Assembly (NCBI GenBank): GCA_034008185.1
Contig: CM067081.1
Coordinates: 185,277,510-185,341,509 of the forward strand
Direction of reading: 5' to 3'
DNA length: 64,000 nt
Source of the DNA: Gorsachius magnificus
Lineage: Eukaryota > Chordata > Aves > Pelecaniformes > Ardeidae
The stretch's first letter is position 1. Each line of letters opens with the position of its first letter. Both the position numbers and the translations under genes were made by a program. Of the stretch, positions 1-11,000 are shown piece by piece. The notes beneath the pieces were generated by a model. It was not told the origin of the DNA. It searched no databases and saw only the letters and a program-made list of their open reading frames with translations.

Positions 1-3000
1 CTACAAAATCTGCAAAGATAAAGGCTGGGCCCAAACCGGTAAAGTAAAGAAGAAGTAGGCAGTAACTGAAATAATGGATAATTACCAAGCACCTGAAATA
101 AAGTGGTTTGAGAATTTCATTCCAGTACACAGAGGGCAAACATAAAAAATAACCATTATGGTGGAATTTTTCTTGATCTAATCATCACCTGTGCAGAGAG
201 CAATATGCTGCTGCCCCACTACAACCTGAGAGTGTTCTGCATACGATGCTCTTTGTCTTGTGTTTGGAGCCAAATTGTCACAAACGTACAGTCAAGTGAT
301 GGCCCTGGAAAGACTCCTGGACTTACTCACTACCGTGTTACTCTGGGTTCATGACAGCGTATCCCTGCCGATGTCAGGGCCGTTCTAACTGTGTGAAACC
401 TGAAGGATACGGTGGTGAATCAAGTCTCATGAATGTGGTAGTGCCCTAAAAATTATATGTGTTTAGGTCAGGCTTGTACATGCTGGTAAGTGCAAACTCT
501 TTTAAAATGTTTTAGGCTCTTGGGTGTTATGACATACTCTAGATGTGGTCCCTCTCTTGCCCCAGGCTCTCTGAAGTAGAATTTCACTTTCTGGCCTCCA
601 TGCACTAATAAGAGAAGCATGGACGGCCAGGAGCCACTGATACTTTTCTGATAGTTTGGGCTGAACCCAAGGCTGAGCAAACACAGGCTGGAGGGGCAGT
701 GCTCCCTGTCACCAATCTTACTGTCCTTCTTATAGGGTCTGCAAGTACCTTTCACTTTTCAAAAGCTCTGAATTTTTTTTCTTTTTTTTTTTTTTTGCAC
801 AGCAGTAGCATATGGAAACCCAGACAGGATTCGGGCCTCATTATACCAAGCATGTTAAAAAAACCTCACCAGACAAATTCCCATTAATTGATTTAATTGT
901 GTTGATTTTATTATATCGGCGCAACCTAAGCATAACAGATATACTGTGCTGGAATAATGTGCATTTGTTCCAGTGCAATTTTATACTTACGTAGTTTTCC
1001 TTTTTCTAAATAGGGATTAAAAGGTGTTTTATCTACAATATGAAGATAATCGTCTTTATGGAGTTTTTTAAACTGAAGCAGTGCTGAAGCGATTACTTAA
1101 TTGCTTGAGATGCTGGTAATGCAGCAACTGGCATAGGTTTGATGTGCGCAACAATGGTTCAAGTATTGACTAAATGGCAAGCCTTCACATGGATCTACAC
1201 AGCAACAGCCTATTCTTAAATAACCTCATATATGAACACTTTCTTCAGGAACAACTGTAATTTTCTCTGCAGCAAGAATTTTCACACAAAAAGATACTTA
1301 GAAATTGCTACTATCCCCTTTCACATCCTTTTTAATATGAATAAACTTTTAACTGACATGTCATGCATGCCAGAACATTATACTGTAAGATACTGGAAAC
1401 ATTATTAGATCTTTTAACTTCCACAAAGCTATCAGCATAATATCGCCTTCGATATCATCATCATACCATGAGCATTTCCCTAGTAAAATGCTATAAAAAA
1501 GTCAATTTTAAGACAGCAAGAGACCAAACACTAGCTAGAGAGTGAATGCCTGATATACAAAGAGACAAATACATTGCCCATCCCTTCTGTCTTAAAGATG
1601 TGTTTACTTTAGCTCAGCTGAATTAAAATAGGGTGCAAACCACTTACTCCAGAACAACTGTACTTCTAGACGAAACCAAAACTAAGGAAATTCAAAATGA
1701 AGGTTCATTCATCCCATTTCTTTCCCTGAAACATATTTCTTAAAGACGCTAATACTGATGCCATCAATTCTGTCATTCAAAACTATCTAGGTCATGGTCA
1801 TACAAATATTTAGCAGAAGACCAATGAGTTTCCTGGGCTCACGTGGGTATCACTGGTTGACAAAATGTCTGGCTATGGAATTCCCAGTTTTGTCAGTTTG
1901 TAGCAAAGTCCTCCTAAATCTCTTGCTTAAGCATTTGACTATTACGCCCACCTCTTCCATGTGCTTTCCTGCACTGCTGCTAAAAGATGCTTTCCTGAAA
2001 ATGGAATCCTTGGCTCAAACAGTCTGTTTCAGAAATGAAACATGCTTCCATAAATGGGCAAAAGTCAGTACTTTTCAGAGAAGAAAGAAATACAGTTCTC
2101 TGAGGAACACAGGTACTCTCACCCAGACTTGTCAGCAATGACATTTTTGTCCATCCTAAGGTGATGTCCTGTTACTGGACCAAGGTCAGGATATGCTTGG
2201 AGTTGCTTAGCCTGGCTTTCTTCATAACCTCTTGTGAACTGAACACCGCATGCTCCTTGCCCTCGGTCCTAAGACAAACCACCACCATTTCAGTTGCAGA
2301 GATGGCATGGGACAGCTTGGTGCTTTAACTGGCCTTCTTTTGTGCTCCTATTTGAGGACAGGACAAGGTGTGAGGAAAATGGCCTTTCTTGCCCCTTCAG
2401 TGTTACTCAAGAACAAGACCCATCCTGGAGCAGACCCATGGGCATCATGACCCACCCACTTGGACTTTTGAATGCACCACCCGAATAACCTTTCAGTTCC
2501 CAAAATAAGGATTAGTTGGGAGTTCAGTGGGAAACAGGCCCAACGCTGCTGGGAAAACACCGCGATCTTTAAGCGCAGTGGTTTGGGTGATGGCCATGCA
2601 GCAGAAGGTCTGGAACACAACAACCAGAAAGATTACTCGGCTGTTAAGGATAACATTTGTGGCTGGCAGTTGTGATTCCCCCTGCTGATTAGAAACGGTT
2701 CTCTCCAAGAATGGTTCCTGCGGGATTACAACATATCCCAGCGTTTTGTAACCATCAGTGGAAGTTCTGTTTTGTTTCTCACAATTCGTATGGAAAAAAT
2801 AGGCTGCGACAGAAGAAAGGTCAAGAGAAAGAGGTTGTTTCAAAATAATTGCTTGCTGAAAGTTGGGAAATAATATGTTTATTTATTTGGTAGAGGGAGC
2901 GGACTATGGAAAAGGGCACAAGGAGACAGGCTTCTCCACTGCTTCTTGTTTGGAGATTTCTACCTACTGTCAGGTTCAAGCACAGGTGAGTCGCCTCATA

Positions 3001-4160
3001 CAACTGTGTGATTTTAAAGGCTAGATGTCCAATTCTGGACTACTGGTGCAAAGCCCTCTTTAGTCAATGGAGAGAAATGGTCCCCATAGATGAGAAAATT
3101 CGTATGCCCGCCTTAGCATCAGATCAATCGCCTTCAGCAGGACCTTGTTTCTCCCTGCTGGGGGTTGTTCTGGGCACCTCATTTGTGCAGATGTCTAACT
3201 AAACACCAACAAACCCAGGACAGCTGTCTATGCCTGGTGTGGCCCACCCTCAGATGTACAATCCATTCATTTTATTCATAATTTACAGAAGGCTCGATGA
3301 GAAGCACAGAAGGAGAAGAAAGAAATAGCAACAGAGGAAGAAAGGAAAAGGCAAGGCAAACAGAAAAAAAGAAGGCAGAGAAAATTACAATACTAGAAGC
3401 AGGATGCGAATGCAGGAGGGAATTAGGATGAACGGCCAACCACAGGTAAGAAGTACTATGCAGGCTTCAAATTGCTGGTGTCCAGGATTCCTAGAGACAT
3501 GCGGAAAACTGAATCTCTTAAAAGCGTTAGTACCTTTACATAAAGGCAATGTCCCAACTAATAGGTCTTTCATTGCTTCCCTGAGACAAGATCAAGCACT
3601 TCACCTACATTCTCCTTTTCTTTGGCCTGCCCCAGTATTTCTAGCTGAAATTCTTTTTGACAACTTTGCCTTCAGAATAGGAAAGTTGCTCCATTGTCCA
3701 CTTGCTTAATTTTCAAAGAAGTCTACATCTTCAGTTACGCTTTTTCCCACACTTGGGTAAAGCTCCCCTTGAGCATATTTTGCTCTTGAAATCCCATTGT
3801 TTCTCGACAAAGACAATGCAGCAAAAATAGCTTTGACCACTACGCCGCTGACCAGTACCACCTCATTGTCTGCTTGCACTCTGCCATCTACCTGCGCCTA
3901 ACTGCCGTCTTTTGTTACGTACTTAGGACATGTGCTCTTTGTTCTGTTTGCACAGCATCTTGCAAAATGGCATCCTGGCCCGTCACTGGGGCTCCTGGGC
4001 ACTAAGATAATCCAGGTAATAGCCGCCAGTGTTTTGTTTAACCTTGCTACGCCGCACGTGAACCATGTCGTACTCGGAAGCTTTTAAGCGCCGAAGCGCT
4101 GCACTGCACAGGGGTACGAGGGAACCCCCACTCCTGCCTGGTTTTGTATGGGTACCCAGT
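1..4160. other. Upstream flank of YAF2, no supported gene
   Basis: AT-rich to moderate-GC DNA before the YAF2 CpG island. I could not recognise a protein-coding exon on either strand. In human the neighbour on this side is PPHLN1, transcribed away from YAF2, but none of its characteristic arginine/tyrosine-rich peptide is visible here, so it is not called. A T-rich tract lies at 773-796. A purine-rich stretch at 3289-3445 is bounded by good splice-site matches (see findings). A CACGTG E-box lies at 4055-4060, just outside the island. Confidence 0.6.
773..796. repeat. Poly(T) tract
   Basis: About 24 bases of nearly pure T interrupted by one C. It is low-complexity sequence, and no adjoining retroelement body is recognisable. 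Confidence 0.8.
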
Positions 4161-4845
4161 ATGTTCGCCACCCGCCTCAGGCCAGCGGGCTGGTTTTAGA
4201 CCAAGGCTTCCAAGCAGAGCCTCGTGTTTATAGTGGTTCCCCCCCCCCGCTTCTTACTGGAAAGCACGGCCCCGAGCAATTCCTTTGGGAAGGGGAACAA
4301 GGCAACCCAGGCGCTACCCCAAGCAATACCGGCTGGCAACCGAAGAGCCGTTCTCCAGGGGCGAGCCGCGCAGGCCGGCTTAAATCGCTCGTACTCCCCG
4401 TTTTGCCCAGCGCCGCCTCACGCCCCCCCCGCCGGGGACAGCCCCTCAGCCGGTTCCGCGGCGCTACCCCCGCCGCCCGGGCCGCCCCGGCTGAGGGGCT
4501 GCGCAGCGGGGCCACCGCCCCCCCCTTGGGCGCGGCCTCCAAGACGGGCCCCGACCGCCGGCTCCGCCGGGGCGGGGAGCTGCGGGACACCCGCTCGCCA
4601 ACCGCCGCCAGGGCCGCCCCTCGGCGCCGGCCCCCCCCCCGCCGCCACCAACGCCGGGCCGCCGCGCCGCCGCTCCCCCCGCCCCGCCCCGCCCCTCCCG
4701 CCGCCCCCAGCAGCCCCCGCGGCGCCCCGGCTCCGCCGCCGCCCGGCTCGCAGCGCCCGAGCCGCCGGCGGTTGCGAACCTGCCGCCGTGCGCGGCCCGC
4801 CGGGCGCCGCGGCCTGCGGGCGGCCGCTGGTTGGCGGCGGGGGGA

Positions 4846-4851
4846 CACGTG
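4846..4851. promoter_or_regulatory. CACGTG E-box in YAF2 promoter
   Basis: A perfect palindromic CACGTG about 190 bases upstream of the YAF2 start codon, inside the CpG island. This is the core site of MYC/MAX, USF and MITF-family bHLH-zip factors. A second CACGTG lies at 4055-4060. Binding is inferred only. Confidence 0.45.
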
Positions 4852-4865
4852 AGGGGGGAGGGGGC

Positions 4866-4891
4866 AGCGGCGGGCGGCGGCGGCGGCGGCA
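4866..4891 (+). repeat. Short GGC/CGG triplet run in YAF2 5' UTR region
   Basis: A run of GGC triplets with one or two interruptions, lying about 150 bases before the YAF2 ATG and probably in the transcribed leader. Short CGG runs are common in CpG-island leaders. Confidence 0.6.
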
Positions 4892-5038
4892 GGAGTTTCC
4901 CCGACAGCTGGAGGTTGCGGCGGCGGCTCCTCCTCCCCAGGTCCCCGTTAGAGCCGAGGGACCCCCCGCGCTCCTCCTTATTGACAAACACACAAAGGGC
5001 CGCGCCGGGGCCGGGCCGGGGACGCGTCTGGAGCCGGC

Positions 5039-5064
5039 ATGGGAGACAAGAAGAGCCCGACCAG
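5039..5064 (+). CDS. YAF2: YAF2 coding exon 1
   Basis: Encodes MGDKKSPT plus two bases of Arg9. The donor AG|GTAGGG follows at 5065. The exon is very short in coding terms and lies at the 3' side of the CpG island. The MGDKKSPTR start is shared by YAF2 and RYBP. Confidence 0.97.
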
Positions 5065-8000
5065 GTAGGGGCAGCGGCGGGCGCCTCCTCCTCCTTTCCC
5101 GGGGCCCTTCTCCGCGGCGGCCCGGGTGCGCGGAGCCGGCGGCGATGGCGGCCGGGGCGGGGGGGAGGCGGCGGCGTGAGGGCGTCGCGCCCGATGTTGC
5201 CCCTGGCGCGTGTGTGTGTGTGTGTGTGCGCGTGTCCCCGCAGGCCGAAGCGGCAGCCGAAACCCTCCTCGGACGAGGGCTACTGGGACTGCAGCGTCTG
5301 CACCTTCCGCAACAGCGCCGAGGCCTTCAAGTGCATGATGTGCGACGTGAGGAAGGGCACCTCCACACGGTGGGTCCGCCGGCGGCGGCGGCGGCTGAGG
5401 GGGAAGCGGGGGCGGGCGAGGGAGCCGAGCCGTTGGGCGGCCTCCCGGGGGGGGGGGGTGAGGGAAGGGCGGCTGTGACAGGAATCGGGTCACGTTTACG
5501 GACCAGCGGGGAGCCCCGGCCCGGGGCTCCCCGGTAAACGTGACCCGAGCTGTGCGTGGAAAGAGAAATAATAAATACCAGGAAGGGCCATAATTGCCTG
5601 CACAGCCTAACCCCGGAGAGGCCGTGCCCCTCGCAGGGAAGAAGAGCCATCCCCTGGGGCAGCATGCTTGCTAAGATACTCACCCTTTAATGTTTTGTTT
5701 GTTGTTTTTGTTTTTTTTTTTTTTATCTTTTAAACTCATTTTTTCCTATGAGTTTAACTTTACCTCATAAATACACCCTGCTCCCCCCCCCCTTTTCCCC
5801 CCCCCCCGTTTTTATTTTTATTATTTTTTTTAATTCGCTTTTCATCACGGAGCATCACCGCGCAGGTTTCTGGGGCGGTAGGGGTGGATGATAACCCATC
5901 GCCGTTTAGGGAGGAATTGTTGATTAGCCGGATTGCGCCGTATGGAAGTGCCACCCTGCGTATCCGTGACTTCCCTGGAGGACCTTGTCTCTGTGAACCC
6001 GTCAAAGCGTGTGGTGGATTACCTGGTTCTTGCGTCTGCCGGTGTTTTTCAGTATTGTGGCCTAAACGTGTGTGCTTGGAAGGGGTTGGGTTTGTTTTTT
6101 TTTTTTTTTTGTAAAACCAACAGGAGTGCACTTGTGCCCGTTGCATGCTAGCCGAAGAGAATATTGCTGAAGAATCCTTTGTTACGGTTGTCGTACCCAT
6201 GGGTTAATCCCGTCAGCAAGAGAAGTTTAAGTGGCAGTAAAAGTTGCAATCCTACCAAAAGCAGCAATTACATGCTAGATGTCGTTCAAAGCAGTGCTCA
6301 ATATGACTTGCAACAAATGTTACATGTTTGAAATTGGAAGTACAAGGTCGGGTCCAACTACTGACAAAAAAGATTCACCTGTATTTCTAGAGTTGATTTC
6401 CTAGACTTGTGAAAATCGGAATAAATATTGAAAGGACTTCTCATAACTTCAGTTTTGAATAGCGGTTGGTTGGTGTTTTGGGTTTTTCTGTTTTTCTTGG
6501 TGGTGGTTTTTTTCTTAAACTGAGGAAATCAGTGAGGTAAACGCACTGAGAGGAATCGCATCTGTCACATCGAGCGTGATTTACAGTTATAACAATGGCA
6601 TTGTGTTTGTATCACAGGTAGGTGTGTACAGGTTGGTGATATTCCACAAAATAGTACTACTTAAATAATGAATGCAAAATCATTAAAACAGCACAAATAA
6701 AGGCTCTCTAACCTCCAGTCAGTTTAATAGGCAAAGTCAGTTTAAAATTATGTTTTGTTGCATTGAAAATTCAGTTGGATAAAAGCACTAAAACTTAAAA
6801 AAAAACCAAAACCCAAACCAAAAATCCCCCATAAAGTGTGGAAAAATAAGCAGTCCTGAGAAATCAGTAGTAGTAGTATTGCCTTTTTTCCCCAATTGAG
6901 TATTTCATTATTTGTTAATATTTTAGCAGCAAAATGCCTTTTTTTGCTGGGTTGTTTTTTTCTATTCTCCCCCTCCCTGCCTCCGGCCATGATCTGGTAC
7001 TCAGAACTTTAGTTGATACATTGGTTTTTGTTTCCCTACTTAAACTCTGAAGAAGTGTGTAGCTGAGGAGGTTTATGGGTTTCTTTTTCACCTAAGGTTT
7101 AAGTGGGTTGCATTTTCACATGTCTGTGAAAGTCCAGGATTTACATATGGTGTGAGATAAATACAGGTTGAGGTTTTAGGCTGGGCAGTTTTAGGCCCCA
7201 ATTCTGAAATTAGATTTGAGCTGGTAAGTAGACCTTTTATGTCTATGGAGAGAGTCATTAGGGTGCCAAAGATGCACAAAAGGCCATTTGGGTAGAATTT
7301 TTTTTTTTTTTTTTTTATAAGGGGCTGGTGTCCAAGAGACCGAACTGGGGCCTTGTTAAAACATTTGCTGGTGCTGCCTGTACAACAAAATGTTTTTATC
7401 AATGTTGGTCAGAATAACAATACTATGGTGTTTTGATGACACTGTGAATGCTTTTTTTTTTTTTTACATCTTCCATTTTGAAGCTCAATGTTAGATTAAG
7501 TTGATGCCTCAGCATGGTTCTTCTGCACAGTGGCTCTTACTTCAAAATTTCTATTGTGTTTTTGTTACTGATGAGAGCTTTGTCTATAAGACACTGTAAA
7601 GAACTTTTTTTTTTTTATAGTTCAGAGAAATCTGTTTCTTTGTGGTGGATGGTTTAATGTCTGATTCGGTGTGTTAGAATTCAGTAAATGCAACCAGATT
7701 TGCAGATAGAAAAGCAGACAATCGTAGTCAAGTTTAGTGGTTTTGAAGGCCACTGGAAGTTAGGTGTAAAGTTGATTAAAACAGTCGTATTTTTTTACAC
7801 TAATCACGTACAATTAACTTCACAGAAATATTTTCAGTTGCGGGGTAGGGTTTGTGGGTGTTTTCACTGTTGAATAATTTCTTCTCTCTGAAAGAATTAT
7901 CTTTTATGCCAGAGGCTAGACATGGATTATGATCTTTAACAACTGGTGGAATTGTTAAGATTAGTGGAAATAATTCTTATGACTTCTTGATTACATTTTA

Positions 8001-11000
8001 ACATACTTCTAGACTGAATTTTCAAAGCAGATTGGTTCATGGAGTTTAATTAACTTTGTCCGTGACAGTATCACCTTGAATGGTTAAACAGGGCTGTGCT
8101 TGGATGGGAGATGTCTGAGAGAACCCCTGGATGCTTCAGGAAGTGGTATAGCCGATTCCCAAGGTGGCACTCTCATTGGGTTGATATGAAAAGACTGCCT
8201 CAACGTGGTGCAAGTTAGATGTGCCATGAGTCAGATGTAAAACTGAGATCTTATCTGCCAGTTGGAAATCCCTGTACCTTTTACTGTAGAACCGTTGCCA
8301 GACTTTAATTTGGTAACGTCACTGAGGATCTAAATTCTCCCTGTAGACATAGCTTTCTTATTTACTTTCTAACCTAAATTGTTCTGTATTGTTGCTTGGG
8401 TACTGAGAAATTACTATGTTCCCCTTGATAGGAGACTGTACTGAATGTAGTAATTTTCTATATGTGACCTTTAAAACATTTTGAAGTCTTTCTAGATGAA
8501 AGATGTTGTATAAATGTAAGGAACCTAGGGCTGTAATAATCATTCCTTACTTGGACAAATCTCCTGCTGAAGTTCATTAGAAGCATGAGTAAGGAATGCT
8601 GAATGGAACCCTAAGGTACTGTGTTATAGAGGGGACTGGTAACGAACTCTGTATTTAGGTTGCCTAATACTTTCCATTATAAAGAATTTATATGATCTCT
8701 TTGAGAAGCTCTATTGTTTGCAAAAGCCATTGAAGTTTGGCAAGAAGAAGAGTCCTTAGGCTAAATAAGTGGTTTGATTTCCTTGCCCCATGAAATTGTT
8801 TAAGTTTTGCTGAGACATAAACACTTGAAAATCATCATTCTCCCTCTGCCACTCGTGTTGTACAGGAAAGTAATGGCTAGAACACTGAAAAAGCCCAGAC
8901 TGGCATCACTATAAAAGCAATGATGTTATACTGAAAACCTGGAAGGGAATTATTTGGCTCCTGGGGCGGTTATAGTGGGGTTGCTGAACTTGGTCTGACT
9001 CACAATTACTGCTTTGCCAGAAGAAAGTTGCCTCCATGGGCACACTACCATTTCTTTCCTCGCTTTCCTTTTGCTCTTCATGGCACTATCTGGATCAGGA
9101 GTACACCAATACTGGCTGACCTTCAAGAATTGGGCTGGATCCTTAAACAGACCTTACTGTAGCAAGTATTTGCTCCCAGTTTGTCTGTCCTTCGGTAGGT
9201 GTTTGGGGTTTGGTTTGGTTTTTTATCATTCTTGCTAGCTAACATCGTTAGTCATTGTAATTTAGACGCATTGTAAAGCTGAAGATTCAGAGTTCAGTGT
9301 TGCTGGGAAGAAGTACGTGAGAGGACTACCATTCCCTCTAAAGGGATGCACGTTTGCTACTCTCTTCTGCCTTGTAGGAGCCTGCGTTACTGCTCTATCA
9401 CCTCTCTGCTCTATCTTCCACAGATCACACTAACATTGTTGTTACTCAGTTAGTGACAGCATCCAGATTTAAAATTACCTGCCGCTTTGCTTTTCTTAAT
9501 GTGGTTTTTATGCATGAGTATTGTGGTCTGTAGTTGCAGGATCCCATTCTTTTTTCCATGCTATGACATACCGCTTCTTCCATTCAGTGTGAAGGATGAG
9601 CATCTGGGGGAGTGTAGTGAGAGCTACAGGAGGAACTACAAATCCGCCTTTTTAAACTTTGAAATGCTTGGTGTGAAATTCTGCTGTGTAAATAAAGGAA
9701 AAAAGGGTGACAGGGGTAAGTGATCAATTTCTTCCTTCCTGAGTAGAAAGCATTCTGTAAATTAGGAAAAAGGGCAGAATTCCAAAGAATATTTTCACTA
9801 ATGGTATTCTCTTGGCTAATAATAGGAGTAGTATTGTTGTACAAAGATTTAACTACTTTATGCTTGTTATGGTTGTATTTTATTTTTTAGAACTACTTTT
9901 ATTGCTTGCTTTGAATGCAATAAAACTTAATCTTACCTAGGAATCTATCAGCCTTAGTGCACACTATTCAAGCCCAAAGGATTTTAATTTTGGCAGGGCG
10001 AAAGGAGGGAGAATAAGGAGATAAAACAAGTAGAGGTGACTTCTGTGAAGTTGTTATTTTTTTTTGTTTGTTTTAGGTATTCCTCTCTGATACACATGTT
10101 GGGCAAGCTGCTATATGCAGTATCATTTACATAAAACAGCCCTTGAAATTTGTAGCCAGAATGAGAAAGTCATCTCAAGTCAAGATAAATTTCTGTGGAT
10201 TTGGGATGTACGTATACCTCTTAACAACCTATACTGCTGAAGTAGAGACATATATAACCAGCTGAACAGGGGCATGGCTTCCGTGTCCTCTGCTCTATTG
10301 ATCTCCATTACTGAATCATTCCTTTTCTCCCAGCCTAAGGTATGAAAAGCCACCTTTAAATCATACCGGACAGAAGAGTCTGAAGTATAAGGAACTGGAA
10401 TGCCATCTTTATATGTTTGCTTGATATTTGGTCTGTGCTCCTTGATTGTATCTGAGAGCGTGGCCATTCAATATATGCATCTATTTTTATAAGCATGTCT
10501 GACAATTTCCTAAATATGAGATACAGGTCTCTACTTGAAGCCATCATGAGTTTGTTTTATGCTTTGGGAAGCATAAATAAAATGTTTAATTTTTTAACTT
10601 GGATATCAAGGTCATTTTTCTTCAGAAAATATGTGCAATTTGTTTAGTCATGTACCATCTGGATGTTTATAAGCACAAATCAGTTACATTTAACCAAATC
10701 TGGTATTTGTATTTCTGTTGAAATGCAGTACTGCTCAGGACAGAGAGTTGGTACTTAGCTTGTATATCTGGTTTAACATGTCTGTTCTACAACAGCTTGT
10801 TAAGGACTCTCTCTTCTGCCTTCCAGTGTGCAGCCTCTGTGTGCGCACATGCGCATGCGTGTGTCGGGGGAAGGTTGTGAGGGAGAAAGAGGAAGAACCG
10901 CCTGTCATGCTGATTTTACAAATACGTGACTGAATCAAGCTTAACAGGCTGAAGAGCTGTTCGTTACTTGTAGTAGTTTAGAGAAGCAGGAATGAAGTGA

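Larger units (their letters stand above)
4170..5570 (+). promoter_or_regulatory. YAF2: CpG-island promoter of YAF2
   Basis: About 1.4 kb of very GC-rich, CpG-dense DNA begins abruptly around 4170 and ends after the first part of YAF2 intron 2. It covers the 5' UTR, exon 1, intron 1 and exon 2. Repeated GC boxes (CCCCGCCCC type, for example around 4679-4695) fit binding by Sp/KLF factors. I see no TATA box at a convincing distance from the start codon, as expected for a housekeeping-type CpG promoter. The transcription start cannot be placed from sequence alone and is probably within roughly 4700-5000. In mammals this promoter region is close to PPHLN1 on the other strand, so divergent transcription is possible but not shown here. 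Confidence 0.85.

Noticed and set aside
2..57. Short open frame at the left edge ending GKVKKK-stop, like the end of a basic protein
   Set aside because: Only 18 codons, cut by the window edge, with no recognisable family; chance cannot be excluded.
3983..4171. Minus-strand 62-codon frame next to the CpG island, considered as a PPHLN1 first exon
   Set aside because: The peptide does not resemble the periphilin N-terminus, and there is no further exon of that gene visible in the flank.
4224..5537. Long open frames (up to 437 codons) on both strands across the YAF2 CpG island
   Set aside because: GC-rich DNA has few stop codons. The translations are Pro/Arg/Ala/Gly low-complexity, overlap each other on both strands, and run across real YAF2 exons in the wrong frame or unspliced.
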